Part shown: positions 1 through 9,035 of the stretch, in pieces
Layout of the letters: each line of letters opens with the position of its first letter
Numbering within the stretch: position 1 is the stretch's first letter
Source: Acinetobacter beijerinckii CIP 110307
Lineage (GTDB): Bacteria; Pseudomonadota; Gammaproteobacteria; Pseudomonadales; Moraxellaceae
Assembly: GCF_000369005.1 (NCBI RefSeq)
Contig: NZ_KB849763.1
Coordinates: forward strand, 186,001-250,000
Length of the DNA: 64,000 nt
Reading direction: 5' to 3'
Program-made: the position numbers and the translations under genes
Notes under the pieces: generated by a model
What the model was told of the DNA's origin: nothing
What the model saw: the letters and a program-made list of their open reading frames with translations, nothing else
Databases searched by the model: none

Positions 1-182
1 CGAACATCAAGGACAACACCTGTTCCGTTCTCAGCAAAGCTTTCTGTCAGTTTTTGCGCACCTGATTCAGAGGTCGCTGTACCGACTACAAAAAAACCGT
101 CTTGAATGAGTTGCTGTGCAATTGCTGCGCCAATACCACGGCTTGCTCCTGTCACTAACGCAACTTTTCGTTGTTGTGTCAT
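1..182 (-). CDS. fabG: 3-oxoacyl-ACP reductase FabG, N-terminal part only
   Basis: Partial gene running off the left edge; about 60 N-terminal residues are present. They begin MTQQRKVALVTGASRGIG, the TGxxxGIG dinucleotide-binding turn of short-chain dehydrogenases. FabG reduces 3-oxoacyl-ACP with NADPH in fatty-acid elongation in the cytoplasm. Its ATG (182-180) overlaps the fabD stop (181-179) as ATGA, so the two genes are translationally coupled in the usual fabD-fabG order, which supports FabG over another family member. The catalytic Ser-Tyr-Lys lies outside the window. Confidence 0.9.
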   Translation of the reverse strand, partial: MTQQRKVALVTGASRGIGAAIAQQLIQDGFFVVGTATSESGAQKLTESFAENGTGVVLDV

Positions 183-1165
183 GCAATTTTTCCTTCTGCC
201 ACTAACACTGCGTTTAGGGCATCTTCCATACGTGCTTTGTTATCAATGGCAAATGCTTTTTCTATATTTGGTAATCGTTTCGCAAGATTACTGAGTACAG
301 TGCCTGGCCCACATTCAACCACGTACTGAATACCCTGATCTTGTAGATATTGCATGGTACGTGTCCATTGTACTGATTGGTACAATTGGGCAGTGAGTGC
401 CTGACGTAATTGAGCAACATCCGTCGCGATTTCCGCGTTGACATTTTGTATTACAGGAAGGCATGGTAGCTCAATGGCAGTTTGTTCCAAAGCTTCAGCA
501 AACTTTTCAGCCGCTGGTTTCATCAGTGTGCAATGCGAAGGCACAGAAACTGGTAACGCAATTGCCTTACCTGATTGTTCTTTCGCTTCAGCCATCACTT
601 GTTGTACAAGTGCTGTCGTTCCTGCAATCACAACTTGACCTTGCGCATTATAATTTGCTGCATCGACTGAACCCTGACCTGAGTCAGATACTTTTTTACA
701 AAGCTCGATCACTTGATCATCTGATAGCCCAAGTATTGCAGCCATTGCTCCCTCACCTTGAGGAACAGCACTTTGCATAAATTTACCGCGTAAATGAACT
801 AATTTGACCGCATCCGCCAATGTCATTGCTTCTGCTGCAACAAGTGCGCTGTATTCACCTAAAGAATGTCCAGCTAAGTATTTAGGTGCAATACCACCTA
901 ACGCTAACCAAACTCTCCAAAGTGCAATACTGGCTGTCAGCAATACTGGCTGAGTGTTTTCAGTTTGGTCTAAGCCTTCACCACTTTGAGCGATGTGCCA
1001 AAGATCGAAACCAATAGCTTCTGATGCTTCAGCAAAGGTCTCTTGAACAATACCAAACTGCTCTGCAAGTTCAGCAAGCATACCTGCTTTTTGAGAGCCT
1101 TGACCCGGAAAAACAAATGCTGTTTTTGTTGCTTGAGCAGCCTGCTCAAGTCGTTTAGTCGACAT
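179..1165 (-). CDS. fabD: malonyl-CoA:ACP transacylase FabD
   Basis: Transfers malonyl from CoA to acyl carrier protein, supplying the extender unit for fatty-acid synthesis. The 328-residue protein has the N-terminal FPGQGSQ motif near residue 19, the nucleophile elbow GHSLGEY with Ser101, and a later PSH motif giving the catalytic His. It carries about 12 extra N-terminal residues compared with E. coli FabD. The start is supported by AAGGAT six bases before the ATG. It is followed by fabG with an ATGA overlap. A terminator after rpmF lies upstream, so fabD probably has its own promoter in 1166-1296. Confidence 0.95.
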   Translation of the reverse strand: MSTKRLEQAAQATKTAFVFPGQGSQKAGMLAELAEQFGIVQETFAEASEAIGFDLWHIAQSGEGLDQTENTQPVLLTASIALWRVWLALGGIAPKYLAGHSLGEYSALVAAEAMTLADAVKLVHLRGKFMQSAVPQGEGAMAAILGLSDDQVIELCKKVSDSGQGSVDAANYNAQGQVVIAGTTALVQQVMAEAKEQSGKAIALPVSVPSHCTLMKPAAEKFAEALEQTAIELPCLPVIQNVNAEIATDVAQLRQALTAQLYQSVQWTRTMQYLQDQGIQYVVECGPGTVLSNLAKRLPNIEKAFAIDNKARMEDALNAVLVAEGKIA

Positions 1166-1296
1166 ATAAAAATCCTTAAATTAGTCTATCGCCAATTTCA
1201 TCAACACTCATGATTCTACATGACAATGACAATAGACTCTTTAGCGATGCGGCAATTTAACACTGATTAAATATTTTTATAATTGCGAAAAACAAC

Positions 1297-1325
1297 AAAA
1301 AAGGGAGCTTTCGCTCCCATTTTTT
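1297..1325 (-). terminator. Rho-independent terminator after rpmF
   Basis: Stem GGGAGC / GCTCCC with a four-base loop. On the minus strand it is followed by a T-run, right after the rpmF stop. A-rich and T-rich flanks on both sides make it potentially bidirectional. It separates yceD-rpmF from fabD. Confidence 0.8.
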
Positions 1326-1362
1326 CTATACTTTAAGCTAACGCTTAATGCATATGATTCAA

Positions 1363-1548
1363 TTATTCAGCATCAGCTGCTTTAGCGAATAATTGACGAC
1401 CACGGTAAATACCGTCTTTAGTCACGTGGTGACGACGATGAGTTTCACCAGTAGTTTGGTCTACAGATAATGCATTCTCGGTTAAAGCGTCATGTGAACG
1501 GCGCATGTCACGGCGAGAGCGACTTTTACGGTTTTGCTGAACGGCCAT
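1363..1548 (-). CDS. rpmF: 50S ribosomal protein L32
   Basis: Small basic protein of 61 residues beginning [20 protein letters not shown], the usual start of bacterial L32, and ending in an acidic tail. It is a structural component of the large ribosomal subunit. This form has no cysteines, so it is the zinc-free type. It follows yceD on the same strand after about 75 bases, the classical yceD-rpmF-fab arrangement, and is closed by a strong terminator. Confidence 0.97.
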   Translation of the reverse strand: MAVQQNRKSRSRRDMRRSHDALTENALSVDQTTGETHRRHHVTKDGIYRGRQLFAKAADAE

Positions 1549-1622
1549 GATGGCTCCTTACAAAGATCGAAAAAATGGATCAGAACAAATTCAGTTGTCT
1601 TAACTCAACATTATAACACAAA

Positions 1623-2183
1623 TTATGAGTTAAGTTTACCCTTCAAACCTGCCAAAACATCAAACGGATTATCCCGCTTTTCTTCGACAACGTCCTGAAT
1701 GGTAGGTTGATGTTTATGCTCACAAGCATCATGCTTAGGAGACAATGGCATCAACAGTAACAGTTCATCTTCTAGTAATGCGAGTAAATCAATGGAAGCA
1801 GGTGTATCAAAATCACCTTTTTTCGAAGATTCACTTTCACCTAAAACGATGAAATCAGCATCCTCATCCAATCGCTCTATCAGTGACTCATCATCGATCA
1901 GCGCTAAATGAAAATCTGAAACCAATTCAATTTCAACAGGTCCCAAACAACGTTGGCATTCCATTGGAACTTTCGTTTCAATATGTCCATCTAACCATAC
2001 AATACGATGATAGATATCCATTGATAGCTTACAGTCTATGTTGATCAATTGATCATCAATTGAACCAACAGCTTCTCGAGCTATACGAGCAAAGCGAGAC
2101 AATGGCAGTGTTCCTGACCATGTAAAGCCCTGTTCAGCCCATTTAAATGGCTCGATTTGGCTTGGAAAAGTATTTGCTGACAT
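1623..2183 (-). CDS. yceD: YceD/DUF177 protein (23S rRNA accumulation protein)
   Basis: 186-residue cytoplasmic protein of the DUF177 family, whose members sit before rpmF in most bacteria and are reported to affect 23S rRNA or ribosome assembly. The family signature is the CxxC pair in MECQRCLGP at about residues 75-83 and a second Cys with His near the C-terminus (DACEHKH). The acidic middle and the DNPFDVLAGLK tail also fit. Position directly upstream of rpmF is the strongest support. The exact biochemical role is not evident from the sequence. Confidence 0.88.
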   Translation of the reverse strand: MSANTFPSQIEPFKWAEQGFTWSGTLPLSRFARIAREAVGSIDDQLINIDCKLSMDIYHRIVWLDGHIETKVPMECQRCLGPVEIELVSDFHLALIDDESLIERLDEDADFIVLGESESSKKGDFDTPASIDLLALLEDELLLLMPLSPKHDACEHKHQPTIQDVVEEKRDNPFDVLAGLKGKLNS

Positions 2184-2279
2184 AATTAAGGCGGCAATTC
2201 TACAAATTCATCGGTACTCTGTCAAAGATTAAGATACAATTTTGCACTTCTTTAGACAGAACTCGGGGTAAATTAAGCA

Positions 2280-2942
2280 ATGCACCTGTTGCAGCCGCAA
2301 CTTGAAGTAACATCTTCATTACTTGTAAGCACCCATTCAACCACTGTTCCTGTGTTAGCGCCAAATCAAGTGCAACGTTCATCTTGGCAAAAGTTAACAT
2401 CAGAACCAGAACAGGTCGATTGGCTTATTTTACACTTTAATCACTGGTTTTCCCACCATAATGTCACTTTAGTGAAAGGTGATTTTGAACCTGAGTATTT
2501 CCCAGCGACATCTGAGCAACCTGCAAAGATTCAATTTGCCCACGGTTTCTTTAATAGCGCCCTACATGAAATTAGTCATTGGAGTATTTCTGGTGAGCAA
2601 CGTAGGCTATTAGCTGACCTTGGTTATTGGTATGCACCTGATGGTCGAAGTGCTGAACAACAAGCCTTATTTGAACAAGTTGAAATCAAACCTCAAGCAA
2701 TTGAGTGGTTATATGCGACTGCATTTGGTCGAAAGTTCCGTGTCTCTTTAGATAATTTAACGGGCGATGGCGGAAATGGAGAGTTATTCAAGAATAATGT
2801 TTTTGATCAAGTACAGCGCTATTTTTCAGGTCAAGCTAAATTACCGCATGATGCAGCACGTTTCATTCATTACATTTGTCTATGCACAAGGAATGGAGCA
2901 GCATTACAACTAAATGAATTTAAACGCGAATCACTCGATTAA
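2280..2942 (+). CDS. epmC: elongation factor P hydroxylase EpmC (YfcM)
   Basis: Hydroxylates the beta-lysylated lysine of elongation factor P, the last EF-P modification step. The key motif is HEISHW at residues 96-101, preceded by FAHGFF and followed by GYWYAPDGR, all matching E. coli YfcM as I recall it. Later conserved blocks include EVKPQAIEWL and a DNL-GD segment. The 220-residue frame is about 40 residues longer than E. coli EpmC; homology starts near residue 46 and there is no strong ribosome-binding site at 2280, so the true start could be downstream at a non-ATG codon. It is transcribed divergently from yceD. Confidence 0.88.
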   Translation: MHLLQPQLEVTSSLLVSTHSTTVPVLAPNQVQRSSWQKLTSEPEQVDWLILHFNHWFSHHNVTLVKGDFEPEYFPATSEQPAKIQFAHGFFNSALHEISHWSISGEQRRLLADLGYWYAPDGRSAEQQALFEQVEIKPQAIEWLYATAFGRKFRVSLDNLTGDGGNGELFKNNVFDQVQRYFSGQAKLPHDAARFIHYICLCTRNGAALQLNEFKRESLD

Positions 2943-3031
2943 TTGACAAAATTAACACATCAAAGACTTGCATCGCCCCTAGAACAAGTTTCATACTAAA
3001 TTCAGCCACATAGATCAGGGAGTTAATAATA

Positions 3032-3649
3032 ATGTTGCATTTACACATTCATCCTGAAAATCCACAGGCTCGTCTTATCACTCAAGCAGTCGAACGTATT
3101 CGCGCCGGAGATGTTGTGGTTTACCCAACTGACGCAGCCTATGCAATCGGTTGCCAAATCGGAAATAAAAGTGCGATGGAGCGAATTGCACAAATTCGTG
3201 GTTTAGGTCCTAAACATCAATATGCGATTATGTGCTGTGATTTATCAGATATTGCAACTTACGCCAAAGTTGATAATGCGATGTATCGTTTGCTTAAAAA
3301 TAACACGCCTGCTGTAACCACTTTTATTTTGCCAGCAACCAGCGAAGTACCAAAACGCTTGATGCATCCAAAGAAAAAAACCATTGGTCTACGTATTCCA
3401 AGTAATCCAGTTGCTCAAGCCTTATTAAAAGAACTAGGTGAACCTCTATTAACCAGTACTTTAATCTTGCCAGATCAAAAAGATCCGTTGGATGATCCTT
3501 ATGATATTGAAAATCAATTAGGTAAACGCATTGATGTGTTTATTGATAGTGGCTTCGGTACGTTATCCACCACCAGTATCGTGGATTTATCTGGAGAAAA
3601 TCCTGAAGTCGTGCGTCGTGGTGTTGGTGATGTCAGTGCTTTTGAGTAG
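3032..3649 (+). CDS. yciO: YciO/Sua5-family protein
   Basis: 205-residue protein of the YrdC/Sua5/YciO superfamily, which includes the enzymes making threonylcarbamoyl-adenylate for tRNA t6A37. The N-terminal half has the family core: VVYPTDAAYAIGC, a short spacer, then IRGLGPKHQYAIMC. The length and single domain match YciO rather than the longer Sua5 with its extra C-terminal domain. YciO itself is not clearly essential for t6A in E. coli, so the biochemical role here is inferred. It has no obvious operon partner; epmC ends about 90 bases upstream. Confidence 0.82.
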   Translation: MLHLHIHPENPQARLITQAVERIRAGDVVVYPTDAAYAIGCQIGNKSAMERIAQIRGLGPKHQYAIMCCDLSDIATYAKVDNAMYRLLKNNTPAVTTFILPATSEVPKRLMHPKKKTIGLRIPSNPVAQALLKELGEPLLTSTLILPDQKDPLDDPYDIENQLGKRIDVFIDSGFGTLSTTSIVDLSGENPEVVRRGVGDVSAFE

Positions 3650-3845
3650 TTTTATACAAAATGGAATTAATTCAAGTTTTACTCAACATGAATGTTTTAT
3701 AAGATGATGAAACCATTTATGTTGTTGAAGCTTGAAATCAGAAACTCAGGTTTTAAAAGTCAACTCAAGGACTTCTCCAGAAAAGTAACGAATTAAATTT
3801 TAAATATTTTTTAGAAATCTTTATTGTAAAAGAAATATTAGAAAA

Positions 3846-3895
3846 CTCGATGATCAAAATCTCTATATCTATAGTTAATCTCTAAAATCATCGAG
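3846..3895 (-). terminator. candidate terminator after the 3920-4636 acetyltransferase
   Basis: Perfect nine-base inverted repeat CTCGATGAT / ATCATCGAG with a 32-base loop. On the minus strand the right arm is followed by TTTTCTAAT, which would suit termination of the minus-strand acetyltransferase. The long loop makes this weaker than the other terminators. The surrounding 3650-3919 holds no gene that I can see. Confidence 0.4.
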
Positions 3896-3919
3896 TATGC
3901 GATCCAAAATACTTAAAAC

Positions 3920-4636
3920 TTATTTTATAAAATCAGACAATCGCTGCTTCTGAAAACCTTGCACATCAAAATTATCAGGACTGAGCCATTGTTGATAGAT
4001 TTGTTCTAAATCAGGCCATTCTTCATCAATGATTGAAAACCATGCCGTATTACGGTTATGCCCTTTAGTAATCCGATCCTGGCGAAACAGACCTTCGTGC
4101 TGAAAACCGAAACGTAATGCCGCCGCTTTAGACGGTTCATTAAAATCATCACATTTCCATTCAACTCGTCTAAATCCATATTTAAAGCATTGTTTCAAAA
4201 GTAAGAAAATCGTTTCCGTTGAAGCTTTTGATTTTTTCATCTTATGGGAAAAATAAACATTACCAATTTCAATCGACTTATGTTCAAGTCTAGGATTTAG
4301 TAAAGCAATCCACCCCTGAGCTTCACCATTCACCTCAATCAGGAAATGACTAGAGCCAGCAAAATTAAATAACTGCTGTAAGTCATCTTTTAATGTTTTT
4401 TGATCCTGTGGCGCTGAATAAGGCAAATAAGTCCAACAGGCATCCGACGGTTCAGTAGATACATTATTCCAAATCTGAGCTGATGCTTGATCAGAAATCG
4501 CCTGATCGATATATATTAATTTAACGTACTGACCGAGCAAGTTTTCTTGAATAGTTTGACTCGTTCTTTCGAGGTCGATTTCTATACCAACTTTTTGTCC
4601 AAGCTGATTTTGTTGAGTTTTTAAATAGTTTTTCAT
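3920..4636 (-). CDS. GNAT-family N-acetyltransferase (RimJ/RimL type)
   Basis: 238-residue protein with a GNAT fold in its C-terminal two thirds: a central strand region ending IEIGNVYFSHKMKKS, then the C-terminal hallmark RRVEWKCDDFNEPSKAAALRFGFQHEGLFRQ typical of the RimJ/RimL branch, which acetylates protein N-termini or small amines from acetyl-CoA. The substrate cannot be told. It stands alone between yciO and scpA. The ATG at 4636 lacks a clear Shine-Dalgarno sequence but no better start is visible. Confidence 0.8.
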   Translation of the reverse strand: MKNYLKTQQNQLGQKVGIEIDLERTSQTIQENLLGQYVKLIYIDQAISDQASAQIWNNVSTEPSDACWTYLPYSAPQDQKTLKDDLQQLFNFAGSSHFLIEVNGEAQGWIALLNPRLEHKSIEIGNVYFSHKMKKSKASTETIFLLLKQCFKYGFRRVEWKCDDFNEPSKAAALRFGFQHEGLFRQDRITKGHNRNTAWFSIIDEEWPDLEQIYQQWLSPDNFDVQGFQKQRLSDFIK

Positions 4637-4880
4637 ATTGGTTTATTATTTAAACGAATTTGGAATTGGCTGTTAATTTAATCATAATTATTTTCTATGA
4701 CCTATCTAATCGTACATAAATAAAGAAAATACCCTGAGAACTTTAAGGTTTTTGTAAGTGAGTAATTTATTAAATTTACAATTTCGATTAGAATGGCGTT
4801 GCTCTAGGTAGCGTGTGTCATCCCTTGAACACAACAATGATCTTTCATGCTTTTGAAAATTCGCGTGGCTTATAACGGTA

Positions 4881-5675
4881 ATGAATCAAATTCTTTCTTC
4901 TTCGTTGGAGTTAACTCCTTCCATTCGCGTGCTTGACGAGTGGCAAGAAGTCATACCTGAAGATTTATATATCCCACCCGCTGCGTTTGAAATATTACTT
5001 GAACAATTTGAAGGTCCTTTAGATTTTCTGATCTACCTTATTCAAAAAAATGGTTTTGATCTTCTTCAGTTAGATATTTCACCGATTGCCACTCAGTATC
5101 TTTCCTATATGGATAGCATGAAATCGCTCAATATTGAGCTAACCGCTGACTATATGGTGATGGCAGCACTTCTAGCTGATTTAAAATCTAGATTGCTACT
5201 TCCTAAACCTAAAGTTGTCGATCAATTTGAAAAAGATCCAAAACAAGAACTCATTGATCGCTTAGAAACCTATTTACGCATCAAACAAGCGGCTGAAAGA
5301 CTTGGGCAAATGCCGATTTTTGAACGCGATACATTTAGTGCAAATATCAGTATCGGGCATATTGCACCTGTCTATGAAGGTTATGATGCAGATGCGTTAC
5401 GTGACGCATTATTTTGCGTATTTAATCGTCCAGAGCCGATTACCCATGTTGTTACTCAAGAACTTGTTTTACTTGAAGAACGAATTGCATTTATTGAAAG
5501 CCAACTTGCGTCTGGTGAAGTCTTGAGTTTTGTTCAATTACTAAATCCGCAACAAGGTCGTATGGGCATGGTTGTCACTTTTATGGCGGTTCTTGAACTT
5601 ACACGCCAACAAAAAATTCAAATCATTCATACAGGTATTGATTCTCCTTTGACCATTCAAGGGAATGCAGCATGA
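4881..5675 (+). CDS. scpA: segregation and condensation protein A (ScpA)
   Basis: Kleisin subunit that bridges the heads of Smc in the chromosome condensin complex. The diagnostic N-terminal block FEGPLDFLIYLIQKNGFDLLQLDISPIA is at about residues 43-71, followed by the YMDSM and AALLADLKSRLLLP helices. The C-terminal winged-helix region is shorter than in some ScpA proteins. The stop overlaps the scpB start by ATGA. Smc itself is encoded in the same window at 36,992-40,441, so the whole complex is present but at two loci. Confidence 0.95.
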   Translation: MNQILSSSLELTPSIRVLDEWQEVIPEDLYIPPAAFEILLEQFEGPLDFLIYLIQKNGFDLLQLDISPIATQYLSYMDSMKSLNIELTADYMVMAALLADLKSRLLLPKPKVVDQFEKDPKQELIDRLETYLRIKQAAERLGQMPIFERDTFSANISIGHIAPVYEGYDADALRDALFCVFNRPEPITHVVTQELVLLEERIAFIESQLASGEVLSFVQLLNPQQGRMGMVVTFMAVLELTRQQKIQIIHTGIDSPLTIQGNAA

Positions 5676-6271
5676 GTTTAGAGCACTTGGATAGCAATGA
5701 AGGTATGTCTCTCGAAGATATTCACCATGATGTGTTACTGCAAATGGAAGCCATTTTATTCGCCAGTGACTCACCAGTTTCACTTGCAAGGCTGAAAGAA
5801 GCCTTTCAAAACCAATATAATAAACAACAGTTACGTCAGTTTCTGCAACAGCTTGCTGTGTTACAACATGGTCGTTCTATTGAGTTGATTGAAACAGCCC
5901 AAGGCTTTCGTTTCCAAGTCAGAGCAAAGTATCGAAATATTATTGCGCAAGTTTGGCCTGAACGACCAACGAAACTGTCGCCCTCATTACTCGAAACCGT
6001 CGCAGTAATTGCATATCATCAGCCTGTTACTCGTGCTGATATTGAACAAATTCGTGGTGTATCCAACAATAGTCAAATTTTAAGAAACTTATTTGACTGG
6101 AACTGGATTAAAGAATCTGGTTTTAGAGATTTGCCTGGAAGACCTGCGTTGTTAGTTACAACGCCTCAATTTTTAAATGCATTTGGTTTAGCATCGCTAG
6201 GTCAATTGCCTCCCCTACAGAACGCCAAGGAAGCATTCATGACACTCGACGCACATGCGCCGAAGTCTTGA
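5672..6271 (+). CDS. scpB: segregation and condensation protein B (ScpB)
   Basis: Partner of ScpA in the Smc-ScpAB condensin. The 199-residue protein has two winged-helix domains. The family signatures are MEAILFASDSPVS near residues 26-38, the PSLLETVAVIAYHQPVTRADIEQIRGV block near 108-134, and the GRPALL(V)TTPQFLNAFGL C-terminal strand. Start and scpA stop share ATGA, so translation is coupled. rluB follows after 41 bases, the common scpA-scpB-rluB order. Confidence 0.95.
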   Translation: MSLEHLDSNEGMSLEDIHHDVLLQMEAILFASDSPVSLARLKEAFQNQYNKQQLRQFLQQLAVLQHGRSIELIETAQGFRFQVRAKYRNIIAQVWPERPTKLSPSLLETVAVIAYHQPVTRADIEQIRGVSNNSQILRNLFDWNWIKESGFRDLPGRPALLVTTPQFLNAFGLASLGQLPPLQNAKEAFMTLDAHAPKS

Positions 6272-6312
6272 GAAGGTGAACTGTTGATCATTATGTCTAA
6301 GGTTGTGCTGTC

Positions 6313-7236
6313 ATGAGTGAGAAATTACAAAAGGTATTAGCGAGAGTGGGGCTTGGCTCACGTCGCTATATGGAGGAAGTCATTGCTGCTGGTCGCGTCA
6401 GTATCAATGGAAAAATTGCTCAAGTGGGTGAACGTATTGAGCCTACTGATGAACTACGTATCGATGGTCGTAAAGTTCAGTTTCAAGTTGAAGATGAAAT
6501 TCGCCGCCGCGTTCTCATTTACTATAAACCAGAAGGTGAAATTTGCTCACGCAATGATCCTGAGAAACGTCCAACCGTATTTGATCATTTGCCACAAATC
6601 GCCAATGATCGTTGGGTGATGGTGGGTCGTCTTGATATTAACAGTACTGGTTTATTGTTATTTACCAATGATGGTGAACTTGCCAACCGTTTGATGCATC
6701 CTTCAAACGAAGTTGAACGTGAATATGCCGTTCGTGTTATGGGTGAAGTCACTCCTCAAATCCGTAACAACATGCTTAAAGGTGTTGAACTTGAAGATGG
6801 TCCAGCGAAATTTGAGTCATTCTCTGAAATTGGTGGCGAAGGTATTAACCGCTGGTATCAAGTTGTGGTTAAAGAAGGTCGTAACCGTGAGGTTCGTCGT
6901 ATCTTCGAATCACAAAGCCTAAAAGTTAGCCGTTTGTTACGTACACGCTATGGCAGTGTGATTTTACCACGTGAGCTACGTACAGGTCGTTGGATGGAAC
7001 TTGATAAGACAGATATCGATAACTTAGCGAAATCTGTAGAATTAAAACCACGTCAAGGTACAGGCTTATTTGGTATGGCTAAACGCCGTACTGAAAAAAT
7101 GGCTGAAAAACCATTAGCTGCACGTCGTGGTGGCTATCTACGTCAACAACGCCGTGATGATGAGCAAGAACAACCGCAACAACGCCCAAGCGGTAATGGT
7201 TATCAACGTAAAACTGTGGGTTTTAAAAAACCTTAA
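6313..7236 (+). CDS. rluB: 23S rRNA pseudouridine2605 synthase RluB
   Basis: Converts U2605 in helix 93 of 23S rRNA to pseudouridine. Residues 1-60 form the S4 RNA-binding domain, starting EKLQKVLARVGLGSRR. The RsuA-type catalytic core carries the conserved GRLDINSTGLL motif with nucleophile Asp108. The C-terminal 50 residues are a basic, glutamine-rich tail, typical of RluB and its relatives RluE/RluF. It is the last gene of scpA-scpB-rluB and is followed by a strong terminator at 7254. Confidence 0.93.
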   Translation: MSEKLQKVLARVGLGSRRYMEEVIAAGRVSINGKIAQVGERIEPTDELRIDGRKVQFQVEDEIRRRVLIYYKPEGEICSRNDPEKRPTVFDHLPQIANDRWVMVGRLDINSTGLLLFTNDGELANRLMHPSNEVEREYAVRVMGEVTPQIRNNMLKGVELEDGPAKFESFSEIGGEGINRWYQVVVKEGRNREVRRIFESQSLKVSRLLRTRYGSVILPRELRTGRWMELDKTDIDNLAKSVELKPRQGTGLFGMAKRRTEKMAEKPLAARRGGYLRQQRRDDEQEQPQQRPSGNGYQRKTVGFKKP

Positions 7237-7253
7237 ACCAGATGTAATGCCTA

Positions 7254-7281
7254 AAAAAACGCTCTATATAGAGCGTTTTTT
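7254..7281. terminator. bidirectional terminator between rluB and yejF
   Basis: A perfect palindrome: six A, then CGCTCTA / TAGAGCG, then six T (7276-7281). It lies between the convergent rluB and yejF stops, so it serves both strands. Confidence 0.9.
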
Positions 7282-7292
7282 GCTGCTTAGAT

Positions 7293-9023
7293 TTAAATAT
7301 GCTGTACGCTAGATTGTGGAATTGCATTCAGCAGCTTCTTTGTATATTCATGTTGCGGATGCAAATACAACTCATCAGAATTTGCAATTTCAACCACTTC
7401 ACCATGATTCATCACCATGACCTGATCAGAAATATATTTCACCACAGATAAGTCATGAGAGATAAAGATATAACTCAAACCAAACTCATCTTGTAAATCC
7501 TGAAGTAAATTTAACACCTGAGCTTGCACAGAGACATCTAAAGCAGAGACGGATTCATCACAAATCAAAATTTCAGGTTTTAAGGTCAAGCAACGAGCAA
7601 TGGCAATTCGTTGACGTTGCCCACCTGAAAATTCATGTGGATAACGATCATAAGCTTGAGCGGGTAAACTCACTCGCTCTAACAACTCTAATGCAATTTT
7701 TTTTCTTTCAATATCATTTTGACCAATCCCATGAATTCGCATTGGCTCAAGTAAAATCTGTCCAATCGTGAATCGCGGATTAAGCGAGGCATACGGATTT
7801 TGGAAAATAATTTGAATTTTACGTTGGTATTTTGCGAACTCTTTTTCGGACATCGATAGAATATCTTGACCATCTATTAAAGCTTGTCCGCCTGTTGCTT
7901 CATGTAAACGCATCAGTAATAAACCAATCGTGGTTTTACCTGAACCAGACTCCCCCACTAGCCCTAAGGTTTTACCTTTTGCCAGCTTAAACGAAACACC
8001 TTTAACCGCTTGGAATTCATCACGTCCCCATAAACCTTTGCGACTATAAAACGATTTTTTTAGGTCTTTGACCTCCAAAACAATCTGCTCATCTCCAACC
8101 AATCCTCGACTCCGTTGTTTGAGATTGAGATCTGATAAATTCGTCTGTTCAATCAATTGACCATTTTCTATTTTCATAAAATCACTGGTCACAGGTAAAC
8201 GATAAGGTCGAGTCGATAATTGTGGACGGCAATGTAACAACGCACGGGTATATACATCAGTAGGCTGTTCCAGTACCTGTTCAACTAAACCATTTTCTCG
8301 AATTTCTCCATGACGCATCACAATCACTTCATCTGAAATTTCACCCACCAATGCCAAATCATGGGTAATAAACAACATCGACATTTCACGACGTTGACGT
8401 AAAGATTCTAACAAATCGATAATTTGTTTTTGGATCGTCACATCTAATGCTGTAGTTGGTTCATCGGCAATCAGGAGCTTCGGTTCACAAGCAATTGCCA
8501 TGGCAATCATCACACGTTGTTGTTGTCCACCAGAGAGCTGACTTGGGTAGGCATCAATTTTTGTTTCTGGTGATGGAATCCCCACTTCTTTTAATAACTC
8601 TAAGACCCTTTCTCTGGATTGTTTTCGTCCCATCCCTAAGTGAATACGTAAAACCTCAGCAATTTGATCGCCAATAGTAAACACTGGGTTCAATGATGAC
8701 ATCGGTTCTTGGAAAATCATGGCAATTTCTTTGCCACAAATATTTCGAATTTCCTTTGATGATAATTCTAGTAAGTCTTTACCCTCAAATAAGATTCGAC
8801 TTTGTTCTGAAATTTGACTTTGCCCTTTCGGTAATAATCCCATTACTGCCAATGAAGTGACTGATTTCCCACTACCCGACTCACCGACTAAAGCGACTGT
8901 TTTATTCTTGGGAATAGTAAATGAAATCGCTTTTACTGTTTCAAGCCATTGTTTATTATCAGCTTTAAAGCTAACACTAAGATTTTCTACTTTTAATAGC
9001 GTTGTTTCATGATTACGTTGCAT
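7293..9023 (-). CDS. yejF: peptide ABC transporter, double ATP-binding subunit (YejF type)
   Basis: Drives ATP-dependent import of peptides through the YejB/YejE channel. It is a single 576-residue polypeptide holding two nucleotide-binding domains. Each has a Walker [10 protein letters not shown] (first at 47-54, second near 350), an ABC signature LSGGQQQRV or FSGGQRQRI, and a Walker B ending ADEPTTALD or CDESVSALD. Oligopeptide-loop extensions follow each domain. E. coli YejF has the same fused layout, unlike the separate DppD/DppF. It is the last gene of the binding protein-peptidase-B-E-F operon and ends at the shared terminator. Confidence 0.92.
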   Translation of the reverse strand: MQRNHETTLLKVENLSVSFKADNKQWLETVKAISFTIPKNKTVALVGESGSGKSVTSLAVMGLLPKGQSQISEQSRILFEGKDLLELSSKEIRNICGKEIAMIFQEPMSSLNPVFTIGDQIAEVLRIHLGMGRKQSRERVLELLKEVGIPSPETKIDAYPSQLSGGQQQRVMIAMAIACEPKLLIADEPTTALDVTIQKQIIDLLESLRQRREMSMLFITHDLALVGEISDEVIVMRHGEIRENGLVEQVLEQPTDVYTRALLHCRPQLSTRPYRLPVTSDFMKIENGQLIEQTNLSDLNLKQRSRGLVGDEQIVLEVKDLKKSFYSRKGLWGRDEFQAVKGVSFKLAKGKTLGLVGESGSGKTTIGLLLMRLHEATGGQALIDGQDILSMSEKEFAKYQRKIQIIFQNPYASLNPRFTIGQILLEPMRIHGIGQNDIERKKIALELLERVSLPAQAYDRYPHEFSGGQRQRIAIARCLTLKPEILICDESVSALDVSVQAQVLNLLQDLQDEFGLSYIFISHDLSVVKYISDQVMVMNHGEVVEIANSDELYLHPQHEYTKKLLNAIPQSSVQHI

Positions 9024-9035
9024 ATCAATTCTCCG

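Noticed and set aside
3650..3919. Possible tRNA or small RNA gene between yciO and the acetyltransferase.
   Set aside because: No cloverleaf, CCA end or T-loop sequence; only one long-loop inverted repeat at the end.
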